From the NCBI GenBank assembly GCA_016648135.1, contig JADDOH010022990.1, positions 1-64,000 of the forward strand: a stretch of DNA of 64,000 nucleotides. Direction: 5' to 3'. Under the pieces are notes generated by a model. The model saw only the letters and a list, made by a program, of their open reading frames with translations, did not search any database and was not told where the DNA came from. The translations under genes were made by a program, and so were the position numbers. Every line of letters begins with the position of its first letter. Position 1 is the stretch's first letter. Origin of the DNA: Agrypnia vestita. Taxonomy: Eukaryota; Arthropoda; Insecta; Trichoptera; Phryganeidae. Positions 20,966 to 31,724 of this stretch are shown here, piece after piece.

Positions 20966-21435
20966 TGTACCTAAGACTTCAGGGCTTGTTGATATACCTA
21001 TACAAGAATCCAATTCACGTATAGTAAAGCCACCATAAAAAATAATGACGATAGCATACCACTGTAGCGTGTTGAGAAAATAGACTTGTATCTGCAGTAA
21101 ACAGAGAGGTCTTATGTATTATTGTGCTTATGCACTCCCAAAGGACAAAGCGAAACGTGAAATAGATAAGGACCAAAACATTCTTTCAGGCTTTTCCTCG
21201 GAGGACCAACAGGGGATTTTTGTAAATTGATAAAATTATCTCAAAGAAGGTGTTTTACAATAAATATAAATGGTCTTATGCGGGTGCGGGGTTAAGGGAT
21301 GGAGCTGGAAGCAGACCTCCGAGCATCCCTGAGGGATTCACTTTCACGGTTAGAAATTTGAGGAATTCTGTGTAACCGTAATTCAGTTAGTTAATTTAAT
21401 ATCTATCTTCTTCTTTCTTCTTCTTTTTGATGGCC
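20966..21435. other. No gene recognised
   Basis: Mixed sequence with no motif-bearing frame and no repeat partner noticed. Confidence 0.4.
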
Positions 21436-21439
21436 TTAT

Positions 21440-21712
21440 GTGACTGTAGGGTCTGCAACCCTATCTTATTTATCTGGTATATTCGTTTAATTATCTTTAC
21501 TAAACTTTATTATAAAATAGTAAAAGGGTTCTTATTATTATTATTAAGCCTTTGTACTCATTATTGTGTATATGTATTGTTAACTTCCCTTAAATATGTT
21601 TTATTTCTATTATTTTTTAATATATTTTATGTTAGGTATGTAAAAATGCTTGTAACTTTCTTGCACTGTAAAAGTCCACTAGGGCGTTGATTAATAAATA
21701 AATTAGGCATAA
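21440..21712 (+). repeat. LINE 3' UTR and tail (same family as 34590-34915)
   Basis: Shares TTATCTGGTATATT, ATATTTTATGTTAGGTATGT and TTGTAACTTTCTTG..CTGTAAAAG with 34650-34890. It ends in the CCACTAGGGCGTTGAT hairpin signature and (AATA)n. No coding part remains. Confidence 0.75.
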
Positions 21713-22345
21713 TATTTACAAGGAAAAAAATAACTTCCATTCTAAATAAGATAAATTATTATAAGTATTAGGTACCTAGGTATGCATTATTTTTCTTAAA
21801 TGCGTACTAAGGTGTTAACCGTCAAAAAATGAATCTCATTACAACCATTTTAAAAATTAAAACAGATTTGAAAAAAAATCAGAAAAATTCAGTTACCAAG
21901 CACGAAAAATTTCCTCGCGTAAAAGTACTGAAAAGTTTTCGAAAATATTTAAAAGTTCATCTTTACGGGCGCATTTAAAATACGGCGAAACTTGCTCGCG
22001 GGCGAAATGTAGAACCTCTCTCGGATTTCAAGCGGTCTGCCTCGTTTCCGGGTCCGGGTTTTATTTCAAAGCCTAAGAAATAAGGCTGTACGTGGGCGAA
22101 ACACCAAAGTTAACGTACAACGTTCTGCCATTGGCAGGTTGCTTTTTTGTGCGAATGAACGCGGTAAGAATGGAGTGTGCTCGTGAGATGTGGTTACGAT
22201 CAATGTGTTACACCACCCACAGAAAATGTGACAGAGAAGGTGACAGAGTATTTTTTTATTATTTTTTTATTTTTATTTTTTTTCATAGCATTTATCATAA
22301 TATTTATTTATTTATCATTTATCATAATACCATATATATCATAGC
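21713..22345. other. No gene recognised; T-rich stretch
   Basis: Contains a 97-residue plus frame (22092-22385), of which the last third reads through TTTATTATT-type low-complexity sequence. No domain was recognised. Confidence 0.35.
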
Positions 22346-22349
22346 ATTC

Positions 22350-22595
22350 AATACAAGTGTTGATGGCGCCAGAAAGAGAGGGTGACCGCGGAAGACGTGG
22401 CATGACCAGATCAACCAGATACTGGAAGATGGTCCCGTTAGAAGCCTCAACAACCGGCGAGCTTGCATGCGAAGATGTATGAATGTGGATGAGGCGAGAG
22501 TTGTATGTCAGGACAGAAGAGTGTGGCGCTCTATCCTCTCTGCTTACCCCCACGGGGAAACGGCGCGATGCTAAGTAAGTAAGTAAGTAAGTAAG
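22350..22595 (+). pseudogene. RT C-terminal fragment with (TAAG)n tail
   Basis: The plus strand, over two frames, reads GARKRG, then RKTWHDQINQILEDGPVRSL, RRCMNVDEARVVCQDRRVWR and SILSAYPHGE, then a TAAG run at 22571-22595. The WHDQI-QIL, RRCM-V-EA-xxCQDRxxWRS pattern and tail match the minus copies at 53673-54125 and 61570-61960. Confidence 0.8.
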
Positions 22596-22627
22596 GTATA
22601 TATTAAACATTTATTATATAAGAAATT

Positions 22628-23105
22628 ATTTCAAAAAAAAAACTAACCCATTAAAACCAAGTTTTTATTAAAATCCCTTTCCCTTTTTTATTGTTTCCAG
22701 TTTGATATTCTATCAAAATATTCCTCTTGCTTTAAGTTCAAATCTATTCCATGTATATTATTATCCTTAAAACTTATAGAATATTGAAAACGTAATAATT
22801 GGTATACGGGGGCACGGCGTCGGCGAAACCGTCTGATCGGACCCATGGCTCTAATCAAACTAGTTGAAACAGGTTTCGCGCTTTTTCCGCGCGTCGGGCT
22901 CCTTTCTCATTTGTATGGTTTCCGATTTGTAAAATTATACTATAATTCATTTTTTTAAACTAAAATTTGTTCGATCATTTGTATCGTTGCCGCAAGTCTG
23001 CCTGCAAAGTTTCAGCTCGATTGGATTACGGGAAAAGAGTTAAAAATCGATCCAAAGTTTTTTCTGCAGACAGCAGACGCTAGTTAAAAGAAAGGGGTGT
23101 AAAAA
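22628..23105 (+). repeat. Unclassified repeat S, copy 2
   Basis: Starts AAACTAACCCATTAAAACC, has TTTCGCGCTTTTTCCGCGCG, the GTCTGCCTGCAAAGTTTCAG and AATCGATCCAAAGTTTTTTC blocks, and ends near GAAAGGGGTGTAAAAA. Confidence 0.8.
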
Positions 23106-23119
23106 CATTAAATGCCCGC

Positions 23120-23291
23120 ATTCGACTGCCCTCGTGGCCCAGTGGGTATGACCCTGGCTTCTCGCAGACATGGTTCCGGGTTCGTTTCCTGGTGAGATCA
23201 CAATTAATCTATGCGATTTACTAAGACTGGTTGTTTCGAGATGTGTTTCGCTTCTGTAATTGGATGTTGAAGCGTAAATAAATAAATAAAA
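23120..23291 (+). repeat. tRNA-derived SINE, family C
   Basis: GCCCTCGTGGCCCAGTGGGT (A-box region) and GGTTCCGGGTTCGTTTCCTG (B-box region) have tRNA-like spacing. A short unique body and an AAATAAATAAATAAA tail follow. A related head is at 53587. Confidence 0.7.
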
Positions 23292-23299
23292 ATTACGCA

Positions 23300-23765
23300 A
23301 GTTTTCGTAGAGTTGCTCTCTCGTGACTGACATGCAACTATAATTACTAATTAAATTAAAACTAATTCCTGTTAACGTTTGTTCGAATCAGAAAAGAATA
23401 TAATGTAAATATTACAAAAATATTATAAAAAAATCTTACAATATGAATGCGCTAAAAATAGTGCAAGTATTGCATGTGTTTCCATTGCCAGCACAAAAAA
23501 AACAAATGGCGAAATCGTGTAAAGTAGCGAGAAGTATGGATTGTTTTAAAATACATGCAGATAATATTTAATGTGTAGAAATATTATAAACATTAAATAT
23601 AATCTAGGTACTGTACATTTATAAAAATAATGTACATATTTAATATTTAAACACGTTAACTTTTAGTTTACAATAAACATATACGTGTTTTAGAATAATA
23701 TGTGAATTTGGCCATTTTTTATTTTGGTGGTGGCCAATCCGGTGGCTCATTGCGCCGCATTGCGC
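23300..23765. other. AT-rich sequence, no gene
   Basis: No coding frame or repeat partner noticed. The last 60 bp (GGTGGCCAATCCGGTGGCTC) flank the hAT element. Confidence 0.4.
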
Positions 23766-24077
23766 ATGAGCGGTAGGGATGGGTCGTCGATGTATTTACC
23801 GTCGACGAAACGAGACCGTCCACGTCCATCCATCGACGAGACGATCAACTAGTTGAATTCGTCAACTAGTTGACGCGTCAACTTCGTTACGCGGACGTCG
23901 CGGACGTTCTATCTAAACATCGGGACGATGGTCAACTGTCTACGGTTCAACGCGACGCTTCTCGACGGCTCAACCGTTGGCTATTTTTATGACGTTAATT
24001 TTTAAAATTTAAAGAAGTTCGAAGGAATATAGTTTCGGGGAAAGTAAAACCGCTACTTGTGCTTATATGTAAAAAGA

Positions 24078-24262
24078 AATATTTTATTATTTATTTGTTT
24101 ACGCACATTATAGGCTTTTACATATTGTTTTATATACTTCTTTCTATATATAACAAAGAAAGAAGTAGTTATACACAGCAATATCAGGTGTTAGCAGTAA
24201 AATATAAATATAAACTACATATATAAGCAGTGAAAGTATTGGGTATAAGCATTAAAATGTGA
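24078..24262 (-). repeat. LINE 3' UTR fragment nested in the hAT element
   Basis: TTATTTATTTGTTTACGCAC, then ATTATAGGCTTTTACAT and GCATTAAAATGTGAGTA match the minus-strand 3' UTR at 44012-44195. Only the tail is present. Confidence 0.7.
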
Positions 24263-24504
24263 GTAAATAAAATGGAAGGAAACAATGATTTTGCGTAATA
24301 AAGGCACCGGTTATGAGGTGCGGTAAAAAATACTTTACATTTATTTATTATCTATAAATTTATAAATAAATACATAATTTAAAAATACTTAACATTTGAG
24401 ATGTTATCTAGAAATTTATTGAAGAATAAATCTTTCAAAGTCAGGTTGTGGTGACATTATTAATAAATAAATATATCTGTATTATTTGTCAACTTTAGTT
24501 TAAG

Positions 24505-24548
24505 GCTCAATCTGAGAAAAGGAACATTGTTCCCGAAACATGTAAAAA
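24505..24548 (+). ncRNA. Decayed hammerhead-like motif
   Basis: CUGAGAA (24512-24518; the conserved G8 is A), then AA, stem II GGAAC/GUUCC around AUU, GAAA at 24535-24538 and palindromic ACAUGU with H17 = A. Stem II and stem III are excellent, but the core is mutated and stem I is weak. I expect no activity. Confidence 0.4.
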
Positions 24549-25392
24549 ACCAATAAAAAATGGTGTAAACAAAATTATAAAAGATTTTTTTTTTATCTAT
24601 AAAGTTGAAAATAGGGAATTTTTAATAAAAATTAATTAAACCTAAATTCAAGATTATATTACATATATAATAATTAATGTTGGGCTCCTGAATAAGGACC
24701 ATAGTTAGGTATAGAAAATTTTATTCCCTACAAGTTTGTTTATCATTTATATGCTAAAGTTGAAAAGTAAGGAAATAACACAATAATTAAATTTTTGCAT
24801 CCCTTTTCAGGTAAATATAAGAAGTCGAGATCGATCGAATAAAATATTGATTTTAGAAAAATATCTAGCCGGCCTGTTAATTAATAATAGTTCAATAAAA
24901 AATAAAATAATTAAACAGAATTGTTTTATTTTATACAGCGTAAAATTGGGAATTCACCGAATCGTCGCACGTGATATCACAAAAAATCAAGTAAAAAAAT
25001 AATAGATAATAGCTTATTAAGCCTATCTCGCCCTACGCATGTATTCAAATTTCAAATCTCTAGTTATAGTTCGTGTACACAGATCTGCACTCTATGGTAG
25101 TGTACTTTAGAGTTGAAATGAAATTACCCGTCGAGCCGTCTATGACGTCTATAGCATCTACAAGTCGACAGCGAGAGATGAGAGAGAAATAAACGGAGAC
25201 GTTTTGTCTTGCTCTCGCTCGTTGCTTTGCATTGCGTTAATCTCGAATCGTCCACCGACCGCGGCGTCCGCTGTCCACCGTCTACGAATTCAACTAGTCC
25301 ATGCGATAAACGTAAACGGTCGACGCGTCGATGCAACGTCAACGGTTGATTTCAACTAGTCCGTCCATTCAACGTCCATCCCTAATGAGCGG

Positions 25393-26025
25393 TATGCACA
25401 GAATAAAGATGGCGGTATGTGTCAAACGCTTGAAACGCTTGAAATGTCGATGTTTAACAAATATGCCATTATAGGAATGTTGTCTCCAAATCAGTTACAT
25501 ATTTAAGCAGCAATAAAAAATTAGTATAGCGACTTTGTGCGACATAGCATTATTGGTTTACAATGAAATTGTGTTTGACCGATCTTTCTTTAAATTTAGT
25601 GCTAGAATATTCTTTTTAAAATGTGATGTTTTGTTTTGGGAAATACGAAAGAAGTTTGTTCCAGATTAGAAGAAAAAGCGCCACTTTGAATGTTTTAATA
25701 CGGTTGTCTGGCGAAGAGTGTTAATTTGACAATTGACAATAAATTTGAAAGCAAATTTATGTGTTTTAGAAGCATTTGATGAAAATATTAATTTTAAAAC
25801 TCACCTCTGGCTTATTAATCGGTTACAAATACTTTTGTCTCAATTATATCTAAAGTGAAAAATCAAGGAACATAATAATTAATAACGACTCTTGCGTGTA
25901 AAATAGCCCGTGCGCTGGTTGCCTGTCATACTCTGATTATCTTAAGTTGTAATTCCAGTAAGTTAGGAACCGACTGACAACGAAATTATTATATTTAGAT
26001 AAGACCTATTAGACACTAATGTCGC
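25393..26025. other. No gene recognised
   Basis: AT-rich sequence following the hAT target duplication. No frame with a known motif. Confidence 0.4.
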
Positions 26026-26029
26026 GCAG

Positions 26030-26222
26030 TAGCTACCATAGCTGACAGCTGATTGTATACATCAATGGCCGCGTAGCGGCCATTACTAGCTGCGAAGTGG
26101 TCATCATAGCCGACCATACTGTCAACCAGCAAGCGAATATTTATGGCCGCGTAGCTGCCAGCAATAGCCGCGTAGCGGCTACTATCGGCCGCGCAGCGGC
26201 CTAGAAAGCCGCCCGCAGGGCT
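26030..26222 (-). repeat. Array of GC-rich hairpins in a LINE 3' UTR
   Basis: Five to six short palindromes of the form GGCCGCGTAGCGGCC recur: 26065-26083 (perfect, 8-bp arms), 26143-26160, 26165-26181, 26186-26201 and 26207-26222. The array begins immediately after the minus-strand RT stop codon near 26223, so it forms the 3' UTR of that LINE. Confidence 0.8.
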
Positions 26223-26690
26223 GCTAGTCATTTTTAAATGTCGTAAGGTCTTTAAAGTTTTTTTTTAATTTTGCGGGTAATGAACTGAAAGTTTTAATTC
26301 CTATAAAAAAATAATGGTTCTGAGCAGCGATTGTTTTATATTTGTTTTGTATTTTATTTTATTTTTAGATTTAGGAATGATCTTATAGACCTTGAAGTTA
26401 GAGAATCCATTATATATTTTTCTTTAAAGATTTGTTGTAATGATATTTAAAAAAAAAAATTCATAACATTAGACACACAAAATTCTTGGAATCATCAATT
26501 TGTAGGGTAGGTTCTGTTTTTTTTTTAAATAACTTTAATTATGCTCTTTTGTGCTATAAGTGTGTTTAATAATGTTTTTTAAGATACTCCCCACCAAATG
26601 ATACCATATTGTAGTACTGATTGAATTAAAGCATAATACATAGTTTTAAATGTCTTTGTTGATCTTCAATAGGTATATATACATATCGTC
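26223..26690 (-). pseudogene. Non-LTR RT C-terminal fragment
   Basis: The minus strand reads MYYALIQSVLQYGIIWWG, then LLNTL-IAQKSIIKVI (thumb region). Further on, in another frame, it reads FFIGIKTFSSLPAKLKKNF, then KDLTTFKND and a stop. The SVLQYGIxxWGG, QKxIIKxI and LPxxLKKNFxxLxxFKxxL blocks are the normal order at the end of Jockey/CR1-like ORF2. Stops and frameshifts show decay. Confidence 0.8.
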
Positions 26691-26699
26691 AGTAATTAA

Positions 26700-27180
26700 T
26701 GAATGAGAATTTTTCGATATAAATAAAAACGCAGTGATCAAATTCTATGCAAACATACCTTCTAACACTCCGCACACGCAATCTCGTTTCTTTGTGAGTT
26801 TCTCCTTTCTATCCTCTAAGGCAGATCATATATTGTCACGAGATGGTGGGATCAGGAGGAATTACGCACTATCGAAACCTCTCGAACGGATTCTGGAAAC
26901 TTCTAAAAAGCGACATGAACACGGATCTCTAAAAGCGAGGGCGCCGCGCTGCGCAGGTTACAGTTATTTCTGCGATTCCATGCAGAAATATGCAGCGGCA
27001 CGTGTGGCCAGCGCGTGTGTTTCAGCGACGGTAAATCAAGAGAGTACCTACCGACAAGCGAGAAGTTTTCTTATGCAAAGGTTAGCGATTTAAGCAACGT
27101 GCATCAGCTAGCTATTCAGGAGGGATAATTAGTGCGAATTACGTAATTTAGTGTGAATTTAAGAACTATGCTTCCGTTTA
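26700..27180 (+). repeat. LTR-like promoter block with a heat-shock-element-like motif, copy A
   Basis: TTCTGGAAACTTCT at 26891-26904 fits the alternating TTCnnGAAnnTTC heat-shock element. GAGAGTACCTACCGA follows 149 bp later (27040). The same pair is 150 bp apart at 52602 and 52752, so both belong to one repeat family. An LTR is the simplest reading. The 119-residue plus frame across it has no known domain. Confidence 0.45.
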
Positions 27181-27621
27181 ATTCGTGACTGATTTCGTGA
27201 TACCCCGATGAACTAGTTACCATCAACTTCACCCTCAAGTCCGTTGCCCGTCGGTCACCACGTGGAGAAGATGCATGATGGGAAGCTGTGTCGGTCCAGA
27301 TCCTAGGACTGATGTATTGCTAAAGCCACCCAACCGACAGATCTTATAGTTTTCAATTAAAAATAATTGAAAGCAGGCCGGAGAGCCAAGCACTAAGCGT
27401 ATTCTATACGCGTGACCGATAAAATTAAGCGATTTTATTATTTATATATAACGCGATATATAGCGCGCGGCTTTGCACACATAGATTTTTAGTAATTTTT
27501 AGTCACATATTATTAATTTTTGTATTAACCTTAATATATAGATATATGTTGTTGCGAATTTTTTTATAGAACTTTTTAAGTTATACAACTTACTTATATA
27601 CTATCCATAATAACCTACATA
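27181..27621. other. No gene; 3' part of the LINE that hosts mariner
   Basis: The final ~100 bp (TTGTATTAACCTTAATATAT through ATAATAACCTACATA) resembles 37735-37815. Its last part matches the left side of the uninterrupted copy at 54200-54228. Confidence 0.45.
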
Positions 27622-28909
27622 TAAGGTCCTTACATATGAAATTAGCGTTTTGCCGTACTGGCAAATTTGATCTCAAATATCTTCTCTTTGGTTAGGAATT
27701 ACAAATCCAAATTTATACAGCTATTTACTCATGTATTTGTGTTTTGAAAATTATAATTCATTTGTTTTTTCCTCAATTGTTTTTTTCTTTGCGTCACTCA
27801 GTTTACAAAATGAAAAACTTGAAATATCGCGTTATTTACGAGTACGAGTTCCACCGTGGCACCAGTGCTGCAGAAACGGCTCGAAGGATTAATGATGTGT
27901 ATGGCGACGGTGCCGCAAAAGAAAACACAGTGCGTTTTTGGTTCCAACGTTTTCGTTCTGGAAATTTCGACCTGCAGAACAAGCCCCGTGGACGGCCGGA
28001 GACCAAAGTTGATAATGAAGAATTGAAGGCTATTGTGGAAGCGGATCCATCGCAAACTACATCCGAGTTAGCTGCAGGCTGCGGTGTTAGTGATAAAACT
28101 GTTTTAATCCACTTGAAGCAAATTGGTAAGGTGAAAAAGCTTGAAAGGTGGGTACCTCACGAATTGAGTGAAGCAAATCAACAAACGCGCGTTGACTGCT
28201 GCGTTGCATTACTCAACCGGCACAATAATGAAGGGATTTTAAATCGAATCATTACCTGTGATGAAAAGTGGATCCTGTACGATAATCGGAAGCGCTCATC
28301 GCAATGGCTGAACCCTGCCGAACCAGCCAAACCATGCCCCAAGCGAAAATTGACTCCAAAAAAGTTACTTGTGAGCGTTTGGTGGACTAGTGCTGGTGAC
28401 TAGTTCACTACAGCTTTCTTAAATCTGGCCAGACGATTACGGCAGATGTCTATTGTCAGCAACTGCAAACCATGATAGAAAAGCTAGCTGCTAAACAACC
28501 GAGGCTGGTTAATCGCTCTAGGCCACTGCTGCTTCATGATAACACTAGACCACACACTGCACAACAGACGGCTACCAAATTAGAGGAGCTTCAATTGGAA
28601 TGTCTAAGACATCCACCGTACTCTCCGGACCTTGCCCCAACAGATTACCATTTTTTTCGAAATTTGGATAACTTCTTGCAAAGGAAAAAATTCAACTCCG
28701 ATGGGGCAGTCCAAACCGCCTTCAAAGATTTTATTGATTCCCGTCCGAATGGTTTTTTTAGTAAAGGGATCGATGAACTACCTATGAGATGGCAAAAGTG
28801 CATAGATAGCAATGGTACATACTTTGATTAAATAAATATATTATAATAAAAAAAAATCGGCTTTATATTCCTCCCATACTAAACGCCAATTTCATATGTA
28901 AGGACCTAA
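27622..28909 (+). mobile_element. Mariner transposon, nearly complete
   Basis: The 1,288-bp element has inverted ends, TWAGGTCCTTACATATGAAA on the left and its reverse complement on the right, about 28 bp with few mismatches. It is flanked by TA at 27620-27621 and 28910-28911, the mariner target duplication. It encodes a transposase with a single frameshift. The length and ends are typical of a full mariner. The paralogous empty site at 54228 shows CTACATATTTACATTTACAT with one TA. Confidence 0.95.
27810..28831 (+). pseudogene. Mariner transposase, one frameshift
   Basis: The ATG at 27810 opens an N-terminal helix-turn-helix region (EFHRGTSAAETARRINDVYG, TVRFWFQRFRSGNF). Then come GRPETKVDNEEL, WVPHEL, the first catalytic Asp in ITCDEKW, and YDNRKRSSQW. 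Near 28398 two extra bases (or one lost) shift the frame and create TAG at 28401. The rest continues in the new frame with LLHDNTRPHTAQQ and YSPDLAPTDYHFF, and stops at 28829-28831. The second and third Asp are 34 residues apart, the mariner DD34D triad. The C-terminus RWQKCIDSNGTYFD and the overall sequence resemble the cecropia (Hsmar1-like) subfamily. All catalytic residues are present, so a single lesion separates it from an open frame. Confidence 0.95.
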
Positions 28910-28911
28910 TA

Positions 28912-29500
28912 TTTACATTTACATCTAATTTAATGTATGGTACAATCTATAATAAATAATACATCGTATGCTCTACAATTCTATACTATTTTTACAATAA
29001 TTATAGCATTTGTTTTTAAATTTTCATCTTATTTATATTCTTCATGTTTTCTGGCATTTCATGATATATTTTTACGCCTCTGTACATTAGACAATTTTGT
29101 GTATATACTTTTTTCTTATATGGTAATCTTATTATATTCCTATTTCTGTTGTTATATGTATGTACATCACTTTTTAGAGTATTTTGTCCAAAGAATATTT
29201 TGGCATTTTGTTATTGAAAATTTTATGTATAAATATGAGATAGTTATAAATAAGTATTTTTTTAATTTCCATCCAATTGAATGCTTTTCTCATTTCTTCA
29301 ATTCTGGTGTATTTACTTTTTTTAGTATGATTCTCATTGCCCTGTTTTGCATCACTTGTAGTTTCTTGATGTTTCCTTCATTGGCCAAATACAAGACTGT
29401 AGCACAATAGTTTATGTGAGGAGTAATTATAGTTTTGTATATTAACTCTGCACTATTTTTAATCAATTTTTTTCTCAATCTTCGGAGAATTTTTTTTTAT
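28912..29500 (-). pseudogene. Non-LTR RT C-terminal region (host copy of the mariner)
   Basis: Minus strand 29478-29290 reads LIYKTIITPHINYCATVLYL, then ANEGNIKKLQVMQNRAMRII. Beyond 29290, over two frames, come FNWMEIKKILIYNYLIFIHK, YNNRNRNIIRLPY and LMYRGVKIYHEMPENMKN. This is the full order of the post-RT C-terminal segment in Jockey/CR1-like ORF2. Frameshifts lie near 29290 and 29176. A close relative at 54180-54650 lacks the mariner insertion. Confidence 0.85.
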
Positions 29501-29639
29501 ATATTTTTTTAGAACATATTCAAAATTTGCTGCCAAAGTTGTTTAGAATCTAAAATTATACATTAATATTTCATTTCGTACACCTTTTCAATGAGATCAC
29601 CGTCAATATTTACATTTTCACTAATTTGGTGTTTTTTAT

Positions 29640-30150
29640 TTTATTTTTATTTATTTATTTATTTATTTAATTAATGTTTATGGAAGACCAACAGCACAAA
29701 AAAAAAGCATAGAAAACATTGATACAATATAGATGGCCAATTACAGGTCTCCACATTTAGAAATATATTAATTATATAGAAAGAAAGAATAAAAAATTTT
29801 ACCAAACAGAAATATGTCAGTAATGATTAAACATTTATGATATACTAAGGCATATTAATTATATAGAAAGAAAGAATAAAAAAAATTTAAACAAACAGAA
29901 ATATGTCGGTAATGATAAATATTTATGATATACTAAGGCATATTAAATATAGAAAGAAAGAATAAAAAATTTAAGCAAACAGAAATGTGTCAGTAATGAT
30001 AAACATTTATTATATACTAAGGCATATTAATTATATAGAAAGAAAGAATAAAAAAATTTAAACAAACAGAAATATGTCAGTAATGATAAATATTTATGAT
30101 ATACTAAGGCATATTAATTATATAGAAAGAAAGAATAAAAAATTTAAATA
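29640..30150. repeat. Tandem array, about 4.5 units of ~87 bp
   Basis: Units begin ATATTAATTATATAGAAAGA and include AAACAGAAATATGTCAGTAA and TTATGATATACTAAGGC. Starts at 29765, 29852, 29940, 30024 and 30111 give periods of 87, 88, 84 and 87. The units are very similar, so expansion is recent. A (TTTA)n run at 29643-29670 stands directly before the array, like a LINE tail. Confidence 0.92.
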
Positions 30151-30154
30151 AAAG

Positions 30155-30780
30155 AAAAAGAAACTTAATTATTACGTGGAAAAAAATTCAGCACTCAAAA
30201 TTTTTCTTAATCTTGTGTGGCTGCACTCGAACAGATCAATATCCAATAATCTCATCAGTTTATCAGTTTATTGAATGCATCTCATACCCTCAAGAAATAT
30301 GAATATTATTTAAATATACTTTACTATTAAGGCAGCGTTTGTGAAAAAGCCATCGCTCGATCATTTTTTCGTTGATCTTAGTTGTAAAATAGGTCACAGG
30401 ACAGCATAATGAATGCGTGGTCGTACTTTGGTGTAACTTGTTTATACGCGAAGCCTCAGGGTCGAGAACAATGTGAACTTAATTAATTGCAAGCCAAGGA
30501 AGTGCGATGGAGAAACTGTAAATTAACTCCAAGAACGTCAGTAGAAGCCATACCAATTCCGGCCACCAGGCAACGAGTGCTCCGAAGCCTAGAGTATGTT
30601 CATGCTAACAAAATGTACCAATTATTAAAGGTCATGAAATGAATCTATCAAATTCCTCATTGAATATGAACTAGCCACTGTTAGACTTAACTTACAGAAT
30701 CAAATCTGAAATATTTTCTCTAGGTGTACAGTGTATATATTAGGTAAGGAGATTTGGGTATTATAATATTTGAAAATGTT
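30155..30780. other. No gene recognised
   Basis: At 30336-30410 AGCGTTTGTGAAAAA and TTAGTTGTAAAATAGGTCAC match 37838-37905, the left flank of the foldback described there. The remainder has no feature I can name. Confidence 0.4.
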
Positions 30781-30865
30781 CTCAGGTTTTCACGGCCTTT
30801 TGTTCTCGGGTTTTCTGGGATGTTCTGCCGTGTGTATGTGAACTCTCCGGCCAACGTTTCTAACA
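30780..30865 (-). repeat. Fragment of the hammerhead element family seen at 41424 and 48112
   Basis: The minus strand shows GAAACGUUGGCCGGAGAG, then CACACGGCAGAACAUCCCAG and AAAGGCCGUGAAAACCU. This is the 3' half of the same hammerhead (GAAA, ACGU stem III, then stem I strand) plus its flank. The CUGAUGA half is missing. Confidence 0.6.
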
Positions 30866-30929
30866 TTTGAGTTTATAATTTGTATATACATTATAGTATT
30901 TTGGCAGACAATAGGTAATACAGGTACAA

Positions 30930-31315
30930 AAAACTAACCCATAAAAACCAAGTTTTTATTATACTCCCTTTCTCATTTACTAGTGGAAACTGGTTTGGCG
31001 CTTAACCTACGCGTTGGGCTTCGGTCTGGCGACGCTACGAATGGGAGTAATAAAAAAATCCAAAAATCCTAAATTATACTATAAACAGGTTTAGTGTCTG
31101 CCAGATGCATCGCAGTCTCTTCATACAACTTAGTAAGTTGAATTATAATTATTAATTTTTTTAACGAAAATTTGATAGATCTTCTTGATCGTCGCCACGA
31201 GTCTGCTTGCAAAGTTTCAGCTCGATTGGATCACGGGAAAAGGGTTAAAAATCGATTCTAAGTTTTTGCGTCAAGCAGACACCACGAGTAAAATTAAAGG
31301 GAGTAATAAAAAAAA
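30930..31315 (+). repeat. Unclassified repeat S, copy 3
   Basis: Has AAACTAACCCATAAAAACCA at its start, ATTATACTCCCTTTCTC, GATCGTCGCCACGAGTCTGC, AAAGTTTCAGCTCGATTGGA and AAAGGGAGTAATAAAA at its end. It is the shortest complete-looking copy. Confidence 0.8.
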
Positions 31316-31319
31316 GTGT

Positions 31320-31720
31320 AAGTAAAACCACAAGATTTAAATAATAAAATATAAAAAAATAAATCCATTAAAATAAAAAAATTGTTAAATAATGGCCTGA
31401 ATAAATTATATAAAATTCAGATTTGTTAGTATAACGTTAGTGACATGATTATGTATAGAGATTCAAAGCGTCTGGTGGAAGAAATGAATGAGTGTATATT
31501 ATGACATTTGGCCCGTTAAACATATTACAAAATCAGGTTTGTCATTTTTAAGTTTTAGTTATTGATTTTTTTGTACCTGTATTACTTGTTTTTTTCCAAA
31601 ATATACCGAACCAAATGTCATAATATCCAAACCTTTTTGCCTTTTAAATTGTAGTACAGTTCTTTATTTTATAGTTGCTAAATGTTTTCCGAATATTCAA
31701 CAATTATTATTGAATTGTTC
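31320..31720. other. AT-rich sequence, no gene
   Basis: No frame with a known motif and no obvious repeat partner. Confidence 0.4.
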
Positions 31721-31724
31721 CTAA

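Larger units (their letters stand above)
23774..25384. mobile_element. hAT-type non-autonomous element, 1.6 kb
   Basis: The ends are TAGGGATGG.. and ..CCATCCCTA, flanked by the identical 8-mer ATGAGCGG at 23766-23773 and 25385-25392. The terminal 200 bp on each side repeat short words (CAACTAGTTGA, GTCGACG, CGTCAACG), as expected of hAT subterminal transposase sites. No transposase frame is visible. The AT-rich middle holds a LINE tail (24078-24262) and a hammerhead-like motif (24505), so the element has grown by nested insertion. Confidence 0.85.

Noticed and set aside
23040..23333. 97-residue minus frame
   Set aside because: Covers repeat S and a SINE; no motif and antisense to the SINE head.
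26016..26231. 71-residue minus frame
   Set aside because: Translation of the GC-rich hairpin array and RT stop region; Ala/Tyr repetition comes from the palindromes.
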